The notes under the pieces are model-generated. The model was not told the origin of the DNA and made no database searches. It saw only the letters and a list, made by a program, of their open reading frames with translations. A stretch of 64,000 nucleotides of DNA from Actinotalea sp. JY-7876 (GTDB lineage: Bacteria; Actinomycetota; Actinomycetes; Actinomycetales; Cellulomonadaceae): assembly GCF_014042015.1 (NCBI RefSeq), contig NZ_CP059493.1, positions 930,001 to 994,000 of the forward strand, in the 5' to 3' direction. Shown piece after piece: positions 43,321 through 51,791 of the stretch. How positions within the stretch are numbered: position 1 is the first letter of the stretch; the number at the start of each line of letters is the position of its first letter. The translations under genes and the position numbers were made by a program.

Positions 43321-44439
43321 GTGAAGAGACTGACGCGAGCAGCGGTGCTGACGGCCGCCGCAGCACTGACCCTGAGTGCCTGTGGCGCGGCCCCCGAGGA
43401 GGAGACCGAGTCGACCGCCGGTACCGAGGAGACGGCCGAGGCGACCGTCGACTTCACCGCGTGCATGGTCTCGGACGAGGGCGGCTTCGACGACGCGTCC
43501 TTCAACGAGTCCGGCTTCCTGGGCCTCGAGCGTGCCAAGGAGGAGCTCGGCATCGAGACCCGCACGGCCGAGTCGTCCGACCCCGGCCAGTACACGGCCA
43601 ACGTCGACTCGATGGTCCAGGAGGGCTGCGACCTCATCATCGGCGTCGGCTTCGCGCTCGAGGACCCGATCCAGGCCGCGGCCGAGGCGAACCCGGACAT
43701 CCAGTTCGCGCTCGTCGACAGCGCGTTCAGCGCCGACGACTTCAGCCCCGTCACGCTCGACAACGCCAAGCCCCTCCTGTTCAACACGCAGGAGGCCGCG
43801 TACCTCGCCGGCTACCTCGCGGCGGGCACGAGCGAGACCGGCACCGTCGCGACGTACGGCGGCCTGCCCTTCCCGTCCGTCACGATCTTCATGGACGGCT
43901 TCGTGGACGGCGTCGAGAAGTTCAACGAGGACAACGGCGCGTCCGTCGCCGTCCTCGGGTGGGACAAGGAGGCCCAGAACGGCTCCATGATCGGCGACTT
44001 CAGCAACACCGAGGGCGGCCGCACCACCACCGAGCAGTTCATCGCCTCGGGCGCGGACGTCATCCTCCCGGTCGCCGGCCCCGTCGGCGCGGGCTCGCTC
44101 AACGCCGCCTCGCAGGCCGACGGCGTCTCGGTCATCTGGGTCGACTCGGACGGCTACGAGCAGGAGTCCAACGCGGACACCAAGAACCTCATCCTGACCT
44201 CGGTCATCAAGCAGATCGGCACCGCCGTGTTCGACACGATCGCCTCGGCGGTCGACGGCGAGTTCTCGAACGAGCCGTACGTGGGCACGCTGGAGAACGG
44301 TGGCGTGGACCTCGCGCCGCTGCACGACTTCGAGAGCACGGTCGACCCGGCGCTCGTCGAGCAGGTCGACGCCCTGCGCGAGCAGATCATCAACGGCGAG
44401 ATCGTCGTCGAGTCGCCCTCGGCGACGCCCGTCGAGTGA
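43321..44439 (+). CDS. BMP family nucleoside-binding lipoprotein
   Basis: A 372-residue lipoprotein of the basic membrane protein (PnrA/TmpC) family, the outside receptor of a nucleoside ABC importer. The signal KRLTRAAVLTAAAALTL ends in the lipobox LSAC with acylated Cys21, then an acidic Glu/Thr-rich linker. Core motifs are DEGGFDDASFNESGFLGLE (start of lobe 1), DLIIGVGFALEDPIQAAA, LFNTQEAAYLAGYLA and VIWVDSDGYEQ. GTG 43321 is the start at the signal peptide. Its ATPase and two permeases follow, and nucleoside-salvage enzymes lie after them. The 221 bases upstream are comparatively AT-rich and should hold the promoter, but no clear box pair is visible. Confidence 0.92.
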   Translation: MKRLTRAAVLTAAAALTLSACGAAPEEETESTAGTEETAEATVDFTACMVSDEGGFDDASFNESGFLGLERAKEELGIETRTAESSDPGQYTANVDSMVQEGCDLIIGVGFALEDPIQAAAEANPDIQFALVDSAFSADDFSPVTLDNAKPLLFNTQEAAYLAGYLAAGTSETGTVATYGGLPFPSVTIFMDGFVDGVEKFNEDNGASVAVLGWDKEAQNGSMIGDFSNTEGGRTTTEQFIASGADVILPVAGPVGAGSLNAASQADGVSVIWVDSDGYEQESNADTKNLILTSVIKQIGTAVFDTIASAVDGEFSNEPYVGTLENGGVDLAPLHDFESTVDPALVEQVDALREQIINGEIVVESPSATPVE

Positions 44440-44470
44440 GCTAGATCTCACTCGAGAGCATGACGCAGGT

Positions 44471-44500
44471 GGTGGCCCGGGGCGCACGCCCCGGGCCACC
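44471..44500 (+). terminator. Hairpin after the BMP lipoprotein gene
   Basis: Bases 44471-44483 and 44488-44500 are exact reverse complements (GGTGGCCCGGGGC arm) with a 4-base loop, 32 bases after the stop. It may lower expression of the transporter genes relative to the binding protein. Confidence 0.7.
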
Positions 44501-44569
44501 GGCCTGTGTAGCACGAAGCCTCCGCGTCCCCGTCGGGACGAGGTCCTGCCGGGCGCATGGGCGCGTCAC

Positions 44570-44575
44570 TAGGCT
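44570..44575 (+). promoter_or_regulatory. -10-like box before the nucleoside ABC ATPase (TAGGCT)
   Basis: TAGGCT lies 78 bases before ATG 44654 and after the hairpin, so the ATPase and permeases may have a second promoter. Confidence 0.35.
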
Positions 44576-44653
44576 CGGGACAGCAGGAGCACCACCACCG
44601 TTCGGGAAGGGCGACGACGCCGTGACGCAGGTACAGCCGGGCGAGGACACGCC

Positions 44654-46228
44654 ATGAGGCTCCAGCTCGAGGGGATCACGAAGCGGTTCGGTCCGCTCGT
44701 GGCCAACAACGCCATCAGCCTGACCTTCGAGCCGGGGGAGATCCACGCCCTGCTCGGGGAGAACGGCGCGGGCAAGTCCACGCTGATGAACGTCCTGTAC
44801 GGCCTCTACCGGCCGGACGAGGGCCAGATCGTCATCGACGGCGAGCCCGTGTCCTTCACGGGTCCCGGCCAGGCCATGGCCGCCGGGATCGGCATGGTGC
44901 ACCAGCACTTCATGCTCGTCCCGGTCTTCACGGTCGCGGAGAACGTCGTGCTCGGCCACGAGCCGACGTCGGGCGGCGGCCTCATCGACCTGGCGCGGGC
45001 CCGCGCCCTGGTGCGCGAGATCTCGGACCGGTTCGGCTTCGCGGTCGACCCGGACGCGCTGGTCGAGGACCTGCCGGTCGGGGTCCAGCAGCGCGTCGAG
45101 ATCATCAAGGCGCTGAGCCGCGACGCGAAGATCCTCATCCTCGACGAGCCCACGGCGGTCCTCACGCCGCAGGAGACCGACGAGCTCATCGCGATCATGC
45201 GCCAGCTCAAGGACGCCGGGACCTCGATCGTCTTCATCACGCACAAGCTGCGCGAGGTCCGCGCCGTGGCCGACCGGATCTCGGTCATCCGGCGCGGGAC
45301 CGTCGTCGGCACCGCGGACCCCAGCGACAGCGAGGCGAAGCTCGCCTCGCTCATGGTCGGCCGCACGGTCGACCTGGGCGTGGACAAGCAGCCGACCGAC
45401 CCGGGCGACGCGACCTTCCAGGTGCGCGACCTGACGGTCATCGACCCCAGCGGGGCGCGCGTGGTCGACGGGGTGAGCCTCGACGTCCACCGCAGCGAGA
45501 TCCTCGCGATCGCCGGTGTCCAGGGCAACGGGCAGTCCGAGCTCGCCGAGGCGATCCTGGGCCTGCGCAGCGCGTCCGGCGGCTCGATCACGCTCGACGG
45601 GAACGAGCTCCTCGGCCGCAGCGTCGACGAGGTCCTGCGCGCGGGTGTCGGCTTCGTCCCCGAGGACCGCAGCACCGACGGCCTGATCTCGTCCTTCTCC
45701 ATCGCGGAGAACCTCATCCTCGACCTGCACGGCGAGAAGCCGTTCGCCAGCTACGGGTCGCTGTCCCCGTCGCGGGTGGCCGCGAACGCGGCACGCGCGG
45801 TCCAGGAGTTCGACGTCCGCCTCACCTCGGTGCACGACCCCATCAGCACGCTGTCGGGGGGCAACCAGCAGAAGGTCGTCCTCGCGCGGGAGATGTCCCG
45901 GCCGCTGCGCCTGCTCGTCGCGAGCCAGCCCACGCGCGGCCTCGACGTGGGCTCCATCGAGTTCGTGCACAAGCGGATCGTCGCCGAGCGCGACCACGGC
46001 ACGCCCGTGGTGATCATCTCCACCGAGCTCGACGAGGTCCTCGCCCTCGCCGACCGCATCGCGGTGATGTACCGGGGCAAGGTCGTCGGCGTCGTGCCGG
46101 GCAGCACGAGCCGTGACGTCCTCGGCCTGATGATGGCCGGCGCGCCGCTCGAGGAGGCCCAGCGCGGGGCCGCTTCCCACCACACCGCCCTCAGCGAGGC
46201 CGGAACGATCGACGGGATCCCCCTGTGA
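44654..46228 (+). CDS. Nucleoside ABC transporter ATPase (two domains)
   Basis: A 524-residue sugar/nucleoside-type double ATPase. The first domain is complete: Walker A GENGAGKST (about 36-44), a Q-loop region followed by HQHF, signature LPVGVQQRVEI and Walker B ILILDEPTAVL. The second is degenerate: GVQGNGQSE lacks the Walker A lysine and LLVASQPTRGLD replaces the Walker B acidic pair, while LSGGNQQKV is kept. One inactive site is normal for this class. ATG 44654 is the start. The stop overlaps the first permease start by 4 bases. Confidence 0.94.
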   Translation: MRLQLEGITKRFGPLVANNAISLTFEPGEIHALLGENGAGKSTLMNVLYGLYRPDEGQIVIDGEPVSFTGPGQAMAAGIGMVHQHFMLVPVFTVAENVVLGHEPTSGGGLIDLARARALVREISDRFGFAVDPDALVEDLPVGVQQRVEIIKALSRDAKILILDEPTAVLTPQETDELIAIMRQLKDAGTSIVFITHKLREVRAVADRISVIRRGTVVGTADPSDSEAKLASLMVGRTVDLGVDKQPTDPGDATFQVRDLTVIDPSGARVVDGVSLDVHRSEILAIAGVQGNGQSELAEAILGLRSASGGSITLDGNELLGRSVDEVLRAGVGFVPEDRSTDGLISSFSIAENLILDLHGEKPFASYGSLSPSRVAANAARAVQEFDVRLTSVHDPISTLSGGNQQKVVLAREMSRPLRLLVASQPTRGLDVGSIEFVHKRIVAERDHGTPVVIISTELDEVLALADRIAVMYRGKVVGVVPGSTSRDVLGLMMAGAPLEEAQRGAASHHTALSEAGTIDGIPL

Positions 46229-47460
46229 GCACCACCGACACGCTCGTCGCGCCGTCCGCGCAGCCGAGCACACCGACGGGCCGCGGCGGGCCCGGTCTCC
46301 TGCAGCGCGTCCTGGACGCCTCGTGGCTGACGATCACGCTCGCGATCGTCATGGCCCTCATCGCGTCCTCCGTGCTGATCGCCGCCGCGAACGCCGAGGT
46401 GCAGGACGCGGCCGTCTACTTCTTCTCGCGGCCCACGGACCTCCTCACCGCGGCATGGGACGCCGTCTACTCGGCGTACTCCGCGCTCTTCCGCGGCGCC
46501 GTCTTCGACTACCAGGCCGAGGGCCTGCGGCGGGTCCGGCCGATCACCGAGACGATGACGGCGTCCGTGCCGCTCATCCTCGCCGGCCTCGGCCTCGCGG
46601 TCGCGTTCCGTTCGGGGCTGTTCAACATCGGTGCGCAGGGCCAGGTGCTCATGGGCGCCGCGGCGGCGACCTTCTTCGGCATCACCTTCACCCTGCCGGT
46701 CGTGCTCCACGTCGTGGCCGCGTGCGTCGCGGCGATCGTCGTCGGGGCCCTCTGGGCGGGCATCGCCGGCTTCCTCAAGGCCCGGACGGGGGCGAACGAG
46801 GTCATCGTCACGATCATGCTCAACTCGATCGCGACCTACCTCGTGGCGTTCCTGCTGACCACGACCGTGCTGCGCCAGGGCGGGACCCGCCCGATCTCGC
46901 CCCCGGTCGGGCCGAACTCGCTCATGCCCCGCATGCTGGGCGAGCAGTTCCGGCTGCACTGGGGCTTCGTCGTCGCGCTGCTCGCGGCGGTCGCCGTGTG
47001 GTGGCTCATGGAGCGCTCGGTGCTCGGGTTCCAGTTCCGGGCGGTCGGGGCCAACCAGCGCGCCGCCCGCACGGCCGGCATCCGCGTCAACGTCGTGTTC
47101 GTCACGGTCATGCTCGTCGCCGGTGGCCTGGCGGGCCTCGGCGGCGCGATGCAGATCCTCGGCACGGACCGGACGCTGCAGGAGTCGAGCGCCGGCAACA
47201 TCGGCTTCGACGCCATCACCGTCGCACTGCTGGGGCGCTCGAAGCCGGTCGGCACGGTCCTGGCTGCGCTGCTGTTCGGTGCCCTGCGCGCCGGATCGCC
47301 GCTCATGCAGACCTCGGCCGACACCCCGATCGACATCATCCTCGTCATCCAGGCCTCGATCGTGCTGCTCATCGCGGCGCCCGTCCTGGTCCGCGAGCTC
47401 TCCCCGCTGCACCGGATCGCGCAGCTCTTCGGCTACCGCATGAAGGAGGCCAGCGCATGA
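46225..47460 (+). CDS. Nucleoside ABC transporter permease 1
   Basis: A 411-residue membrane protein of the BPD_transp_2 family. After a first helix (about 31-53) and an outer loop comes GLGLAVAFRSGLFNIGAQGQ, the conserved FNIGxxGQ motif of nucleoside and branched-chain permeases; KARTGANEVIVTIMLNSIA and the cytoplasmic VGANQRAARTAGI loop contact the ATPase. It has 9-10 helices. The GTG start overlaps the ATPase stop and its own stop overlaps permease 2 (ATGA). Confidence 0.93.
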   Translation: MSTTDTLVAPSAQPSTPTGRGGPGLLQRVLDASWLTITLAIVMALIASSVLIAAANAEVQDAAVYFFSRPTDLLTAAWDAVYSAYSALFRGAVFDYQAEGLRRVRPITETMTASVPLILAGLGLAVAFRSGLFNIGAQGQVLMGAAAATFFGITFTLPVVLHVVAACVAAIVVGALWAGIAGFLKARTGANEVIVTIMLNSIATYLVAFLLTTTVLRQGGTRPISPPVGPNSLMPRMLGEQFRLHWGFVVALLAAVAVWWLMERSVLGFQFRAVGANQRAARTAGIRVNVVFVTVMLVAGGLAGLGGAMQILGTDRTLQESSAGNIGFDAITVALLGRSKPVGTVLAALLFGALRAGSPLMQTSADTPIDIILVIQASIVLLIAAPVLVRELSPLHRIAQLFGYRMKEASA

Positions 47461-48752
47461 GCATCCAGATCGATCCCGTGCCCAGCACGGTCGTCGAACC
47501 CGCCGGTGCGGGCGCCCAGGCACGCATCTCCTGGCGCGGCCCGGTCCTCTACCTCGGCGTCGGGCTCCTCGCGCTCGTCGTCTTCGGGCTCCTGACGCCG
47601 AGCGGGGACACCACCCGCTTCCTCGTCGCGACGAGCACCGACATGGTCCACATCGCCACGTTCGGGGTCCCGTCGCGGGCGACGGCGCTCGTGCTGTCCC
47701 TGCTCGCCCTCGGCCTCGGTGGCTGGGCCACCTGGCTCACCGCGAACCGCAGGACGGTCCCCACGTGGGTCCAGCTGACGTTCGGCGGCGTCGTCCTCCT
47801 GGCCTTCCTGGTGTGGGTGATGGCCGGGAACAGCAACGCGATGCCGTTGACCGTGCTCCTCACGGGTGCGCTGACGCTCGCCGTCCCGCTGGTCTTCGGC
47901 TCGCTCGCCGGCCTGCTGTGCGAGCGGTCGGGCATCATCAACATCGCGATCGAGGGCCAGTTCCTGGCCGGCGCGTTCCTCGCCGTCGTCGTCGCGAGCC
48001 TGACCGAGAACCCCTACGCGGGGCTGATCGCGGCGCCCGTCGCCGGCGCGCTCGTCGGCGCGGTGCTCGTGATGTTCGCGGTGCGCTACTGGATCGACCA
48101 GATCATCGTCGGCGTCGTGCTCAACGTGCTCGTCGTGGGCGTGACCAACTACCTGTTCTCGACGGTCCTGTCGGAGAACACCGACGCGTTGAACTCGCCG
48201 CCCCGGCTGCCCACCCTGGCCATCCCGGTGCTGTCCGAGATCCCCGTGCTGGGACCGGTGCTCTTCAAGCACTCGATCATCGTCTACCTCATGTACGTCG
48301 TCGTGGCGGTGCTCCAGGTGATGGTGTTCCGCAGCCGCTGGGGCCTGCGGATGCGCGCCGTCGGCGAGCACCCGAAGGCGGCGGACACGGTGGGCATCAA
48401 GGTCAACCGGACGCGTGTGCTGAACACCGTGCTGGGCGGCGCGGTCGCCGGGCTCGGCGGCGCCGCGCTCGTCTCGGCCGGGCTCGCCTTCAACAAGGAG
48501 CTGACGAGCGGCAAGGGCTACATCGCGCTCGCCGCCATGATCCTGGGCCGGTGGAGCCCCAAGGGCGCCCTCGCGGCCGCCCTGCTGTTCGGCTTCGCGG
48601 ACTCGCTGCGCCAGGTGCTCAACAACCTCGGCTCGCCCGTCCCCAGCCAGTTCCTCTCGATGCTCCCGTACCTCGCGACGATCTTCGCCGTCGCCGGCCT
48701 CGTGGGACGCGTCCGCGCGCCCGCCGCCGAGGGCATCCCCTACAAGAATTGA
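47457..48752 (+). CDS. Nucleoside ABC transporter permease 2
   Basis: A 431-residue BPD_transp_2 permease, partner of the preceding one. It has extra N-terminal helices (about 28-50 and 75-125) before the core. Core motifs are GSLAGLLCERSGIINIAIEG (the nucleoside-transporter version of the FNIGxxGQ element), YWIDQIIVGVVLNVLVVGVT and the ATPase-contact loop VGEHPKAADTVGI. It ends 7 bases before cdd, which ties import to pyrimidine salvage. Confidence 0.93.
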   Translation: MSIQIDPVPSTVVEPAGAGAQARISWRGPVLYLGVGLLALVVFGLLTPSGDTTRFLVATSTDMVHIATFGVPSRATALVLSLLALGLGGWATWLTANRRTVPTWVQLTFGGVVLLAFLVWVMAGNSNAMPLTVLLTGALTLAVPLVFGSLAGLLCERSGIINIAIEGQFLAGAFLAVVVASLTENPYAGLIAAPVAGALVGAVLVMFAVRYWIDQIIVGVVLNVLVVGVTNYLFSTVLSENTDALNSPPRLPTLAIPVLSEIPVLGPVLFKHSIIVYLMYVVVAVLQVMVFRSRWGLRMRAVGEHPKAADTVGIKVNRTRVLNTVLGGAVAGLGGAALVSAGLAFNKELTSGKGYIALAAMILGRWSPKGALAAALLFGFADSLRQVLNNLGSPVPSQFLSMLPYLATIFAVAGLVGRVRAPAAEGIPYKN

Positions 48753-48759
48753 GGCTCTC

Positions 48760-49170
48760 GTGACCCGCCAGACCCCCGACGTCGACTGGGAGGCGCTGCG
48801 CGCTGCCGCCCGCGACGTGATGACCCGGGCGTACGTGCCCTACTCCGAGTTCCCGGTCGGCTGCGCCGCGCTCGTCGACGACGGCCGTGTCGTCGTCGGC
48901 TGCAACGTGGAGAACGCCTCGTACGGCGTGGGCCTGTGCGCGGAGTGCGCTCTCGTCGGTGCGCTGCACACCTCCGGCGGCGGGCGCCTCGTGGCGTTCG
49001 CGTGCGTGGACCGGCACGGCAACGCGCTGATGCCCTGCGGCCGGTGCCGCCAGCTGCTGTGGGAGGCGGGTGGCCCCACGCTGCTCGTCGACACGGTGAG
49101 CGGGATCCGCCCGATGACCGAGGTGCTGCCGGACGCCTTCGGGCCGGCCGACCTGGTGGAGCGGGCATGA
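48760..49170 (+). CDS. cdd: Cytidine deaminase
   Basis: A 136-residue homotetramer-class zinc enzyme converting cytidine and deoxycytidine to uridine forms. The zinc site is Cys60 in CAE (Glu62 is the proton shuttle) with Cys93 and Cys96 in PCGRC. The substrate loop GCNVENASYGVGLCAE is intact. GTG 48760 has only weak ribosome-site similarity (GAGG 7 bases upstream). It lies between the transporter permease and deoA and overlaps deoA by 4 bases. Confidence 0.95.
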   Translation: MTRQTPDVDWEALRAAARDVMTRAYVPYSEFPVGCAALVDDGRVVVGCNVENASYGVGLCAECALVGALHTSGGGRLVAFACVDRHGNALMPCGRCRQLLWEAGGPTLLVDTVSGIRPMTEVLPDAFGPADLVERA

Positions 49171-50474
49171 GCGCCGCACCGCGCCACGAGGCGCACGACG
49201 CCGTGGACGTCATCCGCACCAAGCGCGACGGCGGCCGGCTCGACGACGCCCAGATCGACTGGGTCGTCGACGCCTACACCCGCGGGGTCGTGGCGGAGGA
49301 GCAGATGGCCGCGCTCGCGATGGCGATCCTGCTCAACGGCATGGAGCGGGCCGAGATCGCCCGCTGGACCGCCGCGATGATCGCCTCGGGCGAGCGGCTG
49401 GACTTCTCCGGCCTCTCGCGTCCGACGGCGGACAAGCACTCCACCGGCGGCGTGGGCGACAAGATCACGCTGCCCCTCGCGCCGCTGGTCGCGGCCTACG
49501 GCGTCGCCGTCCCGCAGCTGTCCGGGCGCGGCCTCGGCCACACCGGCGGCACGCTCGACAAGCTCGAGGCGATCCCCGGCTGGCGCGCGGCGCTGACCAA
49601 CGACGAGATGATGCGCCAGCTCGAGGACGTGGGCGCGGTCATCTGCCAGGCGGGCTCGGGCCTGGCGCCCGCCGACCGCAAGCTCTACGCCCTGCGCGAC
49701 GTGACGGGGACGGTCGAGGCCATCCCGCTCATCGCCAGCTCGATCATGAGCAAGAAGATCGCCGAGGGCACGGGCTCGCTCGTCCTCGACGTCAAGGTCG
49801 GCAGCGGCGCGTTCATGAAGGACCTCGACCGCGCGTCGGAGCTCGCCCGGACGATGGTCGAGCTCGGCACCGACGCCGGTGTGCGCACCGTCGCGCTGCT
49901 CACCGACATGTCGACGCCGCTCGGCCTGACCGCGGGCAACGCGCTCGAGGTCCGCGAGTCGGTCGAGGTGCTGGCCGGCGGCGGCCCGCCCGACGTCGTG
50001 GAGCTGACCGTGGCCCTGGCCCGGGAGATGCTCGCCTCGGCCGGTCGCGACGACGTCGACCCGGCGGACGCGCTCGCCGACGGCCGCGCGATGGACGTGT
50101 GGCGGCGCATGATCGCCGCCCAGGGCGGCGACCCTGACGCCGCGCTGCCGGTGGCGCGCGAGACCGAGGTGGTCTTCGCGCCGGCCGACGGCGTGCTCGT
50201 CGAGCTCGACGCGCTCGCGGTCGGCGTCGCGGCGTGGCGCCTGGGCGCCGGCCGTGCGCGCCGCGAGGACGTGGTCCAGGCGGGTGCGGGCGTCGAGCTG
50301 CACGCCAAGCCCGGCGCGCTCGTGCGCGCCGGCGAGCCGCTGATGACGCTGCACACGGACACCCCCGAGCGGTTCGAGCGTGCCCGGGAGGCCCTCGCGG
50401 ACGCCGTGACGATCGCGCCCGAGGGCGACCGGCCCGCGCGCCGCCTCGTGCTCGACCGGGTGGCGGCGGACTGA
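49167..50474 (+). CDS. deoA: Thymidine (pyrimidine nucleoside) phosphorylase
   Basis: A 435-residue homodimeric phosphorylase cutting thymidine, and perhaps uridine, to base and pentose-1-phosphate. The family signature is SGRGLGHTGGTLDKLEAIPG (about 116-135); DKHSTGGVGDKITLPLAP holds the phosphate loop and KVGSGAFMK the catalytic Lys region. The C-terminal PYNP domain has the ADGVLVELDALAVG segment. ATG 49167 overlaps the cdd stop (ATGA). Confidence 0.95.
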   Translation: MSAAPRHEAHDAVDVIRTKRDGGRLDDAQIDWVVDAYTRGVVAEEQMAALAMAILLNGMERAEIARWTAAMIASGERLDFSGLSRPTADKHSTGGVGDKITLPLAPLVAAYGVAVPQLSGRGLGHTGGTLDKLEAIPGWRAALTNDEMMRQLEDVGAVICQAGSGLAPADRKLYALRDVTGTVEAIPLIASSIMSKKIAEGTGSLVLDVKVGSGAFMKDLDRASELARTMVELGTDAGVRTVALLTDMSTPLGLTAGNALEVRESVEVLAGGGPPDVVELTVALAREMLASAGRDDVDPADALADGRAMDVWRRMIAAQGGDPDAALPVARETEVVFAPADGVLVELDALAVGVAAWRLGAGRARREDVVQAGAGVELHAKPGALVRAGEPLMTLHTDTPERFERAREALADAVTIAPEGDRPARRLVLDRVAAD

Positions 50475-50482
50475 GCCCCGCC

Positions 50483-51442
50483 GTGGGCCTGCAGCTGACG
50501 ACCCTCCTGCACCGCGCCGTGCGCGGTCGGGAGGTCGTCGCGGCGGGCCCACCGCGGGCGGACGGGCCGCCGGTGGGCGTCGCGGACCTGCGCGACGTCA
50601 CCGCGGCGCGCGTGCGGGCGCTGGTGGCCGACGCCGACCGCGTCCGGTTCGACGCGCTCGTGGCCGGGTCCGACGACGCCGTCGTGCTGCGGCGGGCGCT
50701 GGCGGCGACCGCCTCGGTGGACGCCGTGGCGGAGCTCGCCGGGGCGCTGGCACGGTCGACGCCGGGGGACCGGCGCGCCGTGCGCGACCCCGTGCCCTCG
50801 ATGGCGCGCCAGGGGCGCCAGAGCGACGGGACGACCTGCGGCTCGTCGGTCCTGGCGATGCTCGCCGCCCACGGCGACCCCACGCTCGCGCTCTGGCTCG
50901 CGACGGGGACCGTGCTCGCGTCCGCGCGGCCGCCCGAGCTCTCGGGCGCGCCCGACGCCGCGCTCGACCGGCTCGCCGAGGCCCCGCGCGAGGCCCGCTT
51001 CGCGGCGGTGCAGCGCGTGCTGCGCCGGCGCACGAGCGCGCGCGCCGTGCTCGGGCTGGCGTGGCCGCCCCGGTACGGGACCCCGCCGTGGACCGCCGCG
51101 CGGACGGCCCGCTTCCTCGGCGTGACGTACGACCACCGCCCGCTCGACGACACGGACGCGGCCCACCTCGCCGGGGCGCTCGCCGAGGTCGGGACCGCCC
51201 TGGACGCGGGCGTCCCCGTGCCGCTCTACAGCGGCGGCGACACCGCCCGGGGGTGGGACACCGCGCTGCCGCGCCACGTGGTGCTCGCGTTCGCCCGGGA
51301 CGACGCCGGGTGGCACGTGTGGGAGCCGGGGGCGGGGGCCGTGGTGGTCGCGGACCGCCGGGCGCTGACGTCCGGGCGCCCGCACGCCGCGCTCGGCCAC
51401 TGGGACCACCTCGCCTGGGTGCTCGCCCCGCGCCTGCGGTGA
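50483..51442 (+). CDS. Uncharacterised protein with C39/papain-like pattern
   Basis: A 319-residue protein with no family I can name firmly. RQGRQSDGTTCGSSVLAML (Gln113, Cys119) looks like the oxyanion-hole Gln and nucleophile Cys of C39/papain-like enzymes. ALPRHVVLAF puts His265 in the right place, and HVWEPGAGAVVV (Glu281) could supply the third residue. The region between (about 130-240) is helical and Ala/Arg-rich. No signal peptide or membrane helix is seen. GTG 50483 lies 8 bases after deoA. It could be a cytoplasmic peptidase or a non-enzymatic relative; a link to nucleoside salvage is only positional. Confidence 0.6.
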   Translation: MGLQLTTLLHRAVRGREVVAAGPPRADGPPVGVADLRDVTAARVRALVADADRVRFDALVAGSDDAVVLRRALAATASVDAVAELAGALARSTPGDRRAVRDPVPSMARQGRQSDGTTCGSSVLAMLAAHGDPTLALWLATGTVLASARPPELSGAPDAALDRLAEAPREARFAAVQRVLRRRTSARAVLGLAWPPRYGTPPWTAARTARFLGVTYDHRPLDDTDAAHLAGALAEVGTALDAGVPVPLYSGGDTARGWDTALPRHVVLAFARDDAGWHVWEPGAGAVVVADRRALTSGRPHAALGHWDHLAWVLAPRLR

Positions 51443-51536
51443 GGGGCCGCGGGTGGCGGCCCGGTGTGGCGTTCGACACGATGGGAGCGGGCCGGTACCC
51501 CGCCGCCCGCGCCTGACGACGGACGAGGAGGACGCG

Positions 51537-51758
51537 ATGAGCACGATCCCTGGTGACAGCTCGTGGGCGGACGCGGGCCTGGTCCCGCCGGACAACGCGC
51601 AGGTCCCCGGCTCGGAGAGCACGACCGTCCCGGTCGACCCCGAGCACCAGCCGGCCGCGCCGCGGCCCGACCTGCGGGACGAGGCCGCCGAGGGCGACGT
51701 CGTCGAGCAGGCGCAGGAGGTCCCCGACGACGGCTCGGACGAGTACCCCGCGCGGTGA
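51537..51758 (+). CDS. Small acidic, probably disordered protein
   Basis: A 73-residue protein rich in Asp, Glu, Pro and Ser with almost no aromatic residues (one Trp, one Tyr) and no predicted fold: MSTIPGDSSWADAGLVPPDN, ending in DDGSDEYPAR. The call rests on a good ribosome site (GAGGAGG just upstream of ATG 51537) and on its independent position between two genes. Similar short acidic proteins are common in this group, without known function. Confidence 0.6.
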   Translation: MSTIPGDSSWADAGLVPPDNAQVPGSESTTVPVDPEHQPAAPRPDLRDEAAEGDVVEQAQEVPDDGSDEYPAR

Positions 51759-51778
51759 AGGAGGGCCCCGCGGCCCGA

Positions 51779-51784
51779 TAACGT
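51779..51784 (+). promoter_or_regulatory. -10 box of add (TAACGT)
   Basis: TAACGT ends 7 bases before ATG 51792 and overlaps the alternative GTG 51783, which supports the later start. Confidence 0.4.
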
Positions 51785-51791
51785 GGCGCCC

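Noticed and set aside
45481-46000. Second ATPase domain of the nucleoside transporter as a damaged gene
   Set aside because: Loss of the Walker A lysine in the second domain is normal for this transporter class, and the frame is intact.
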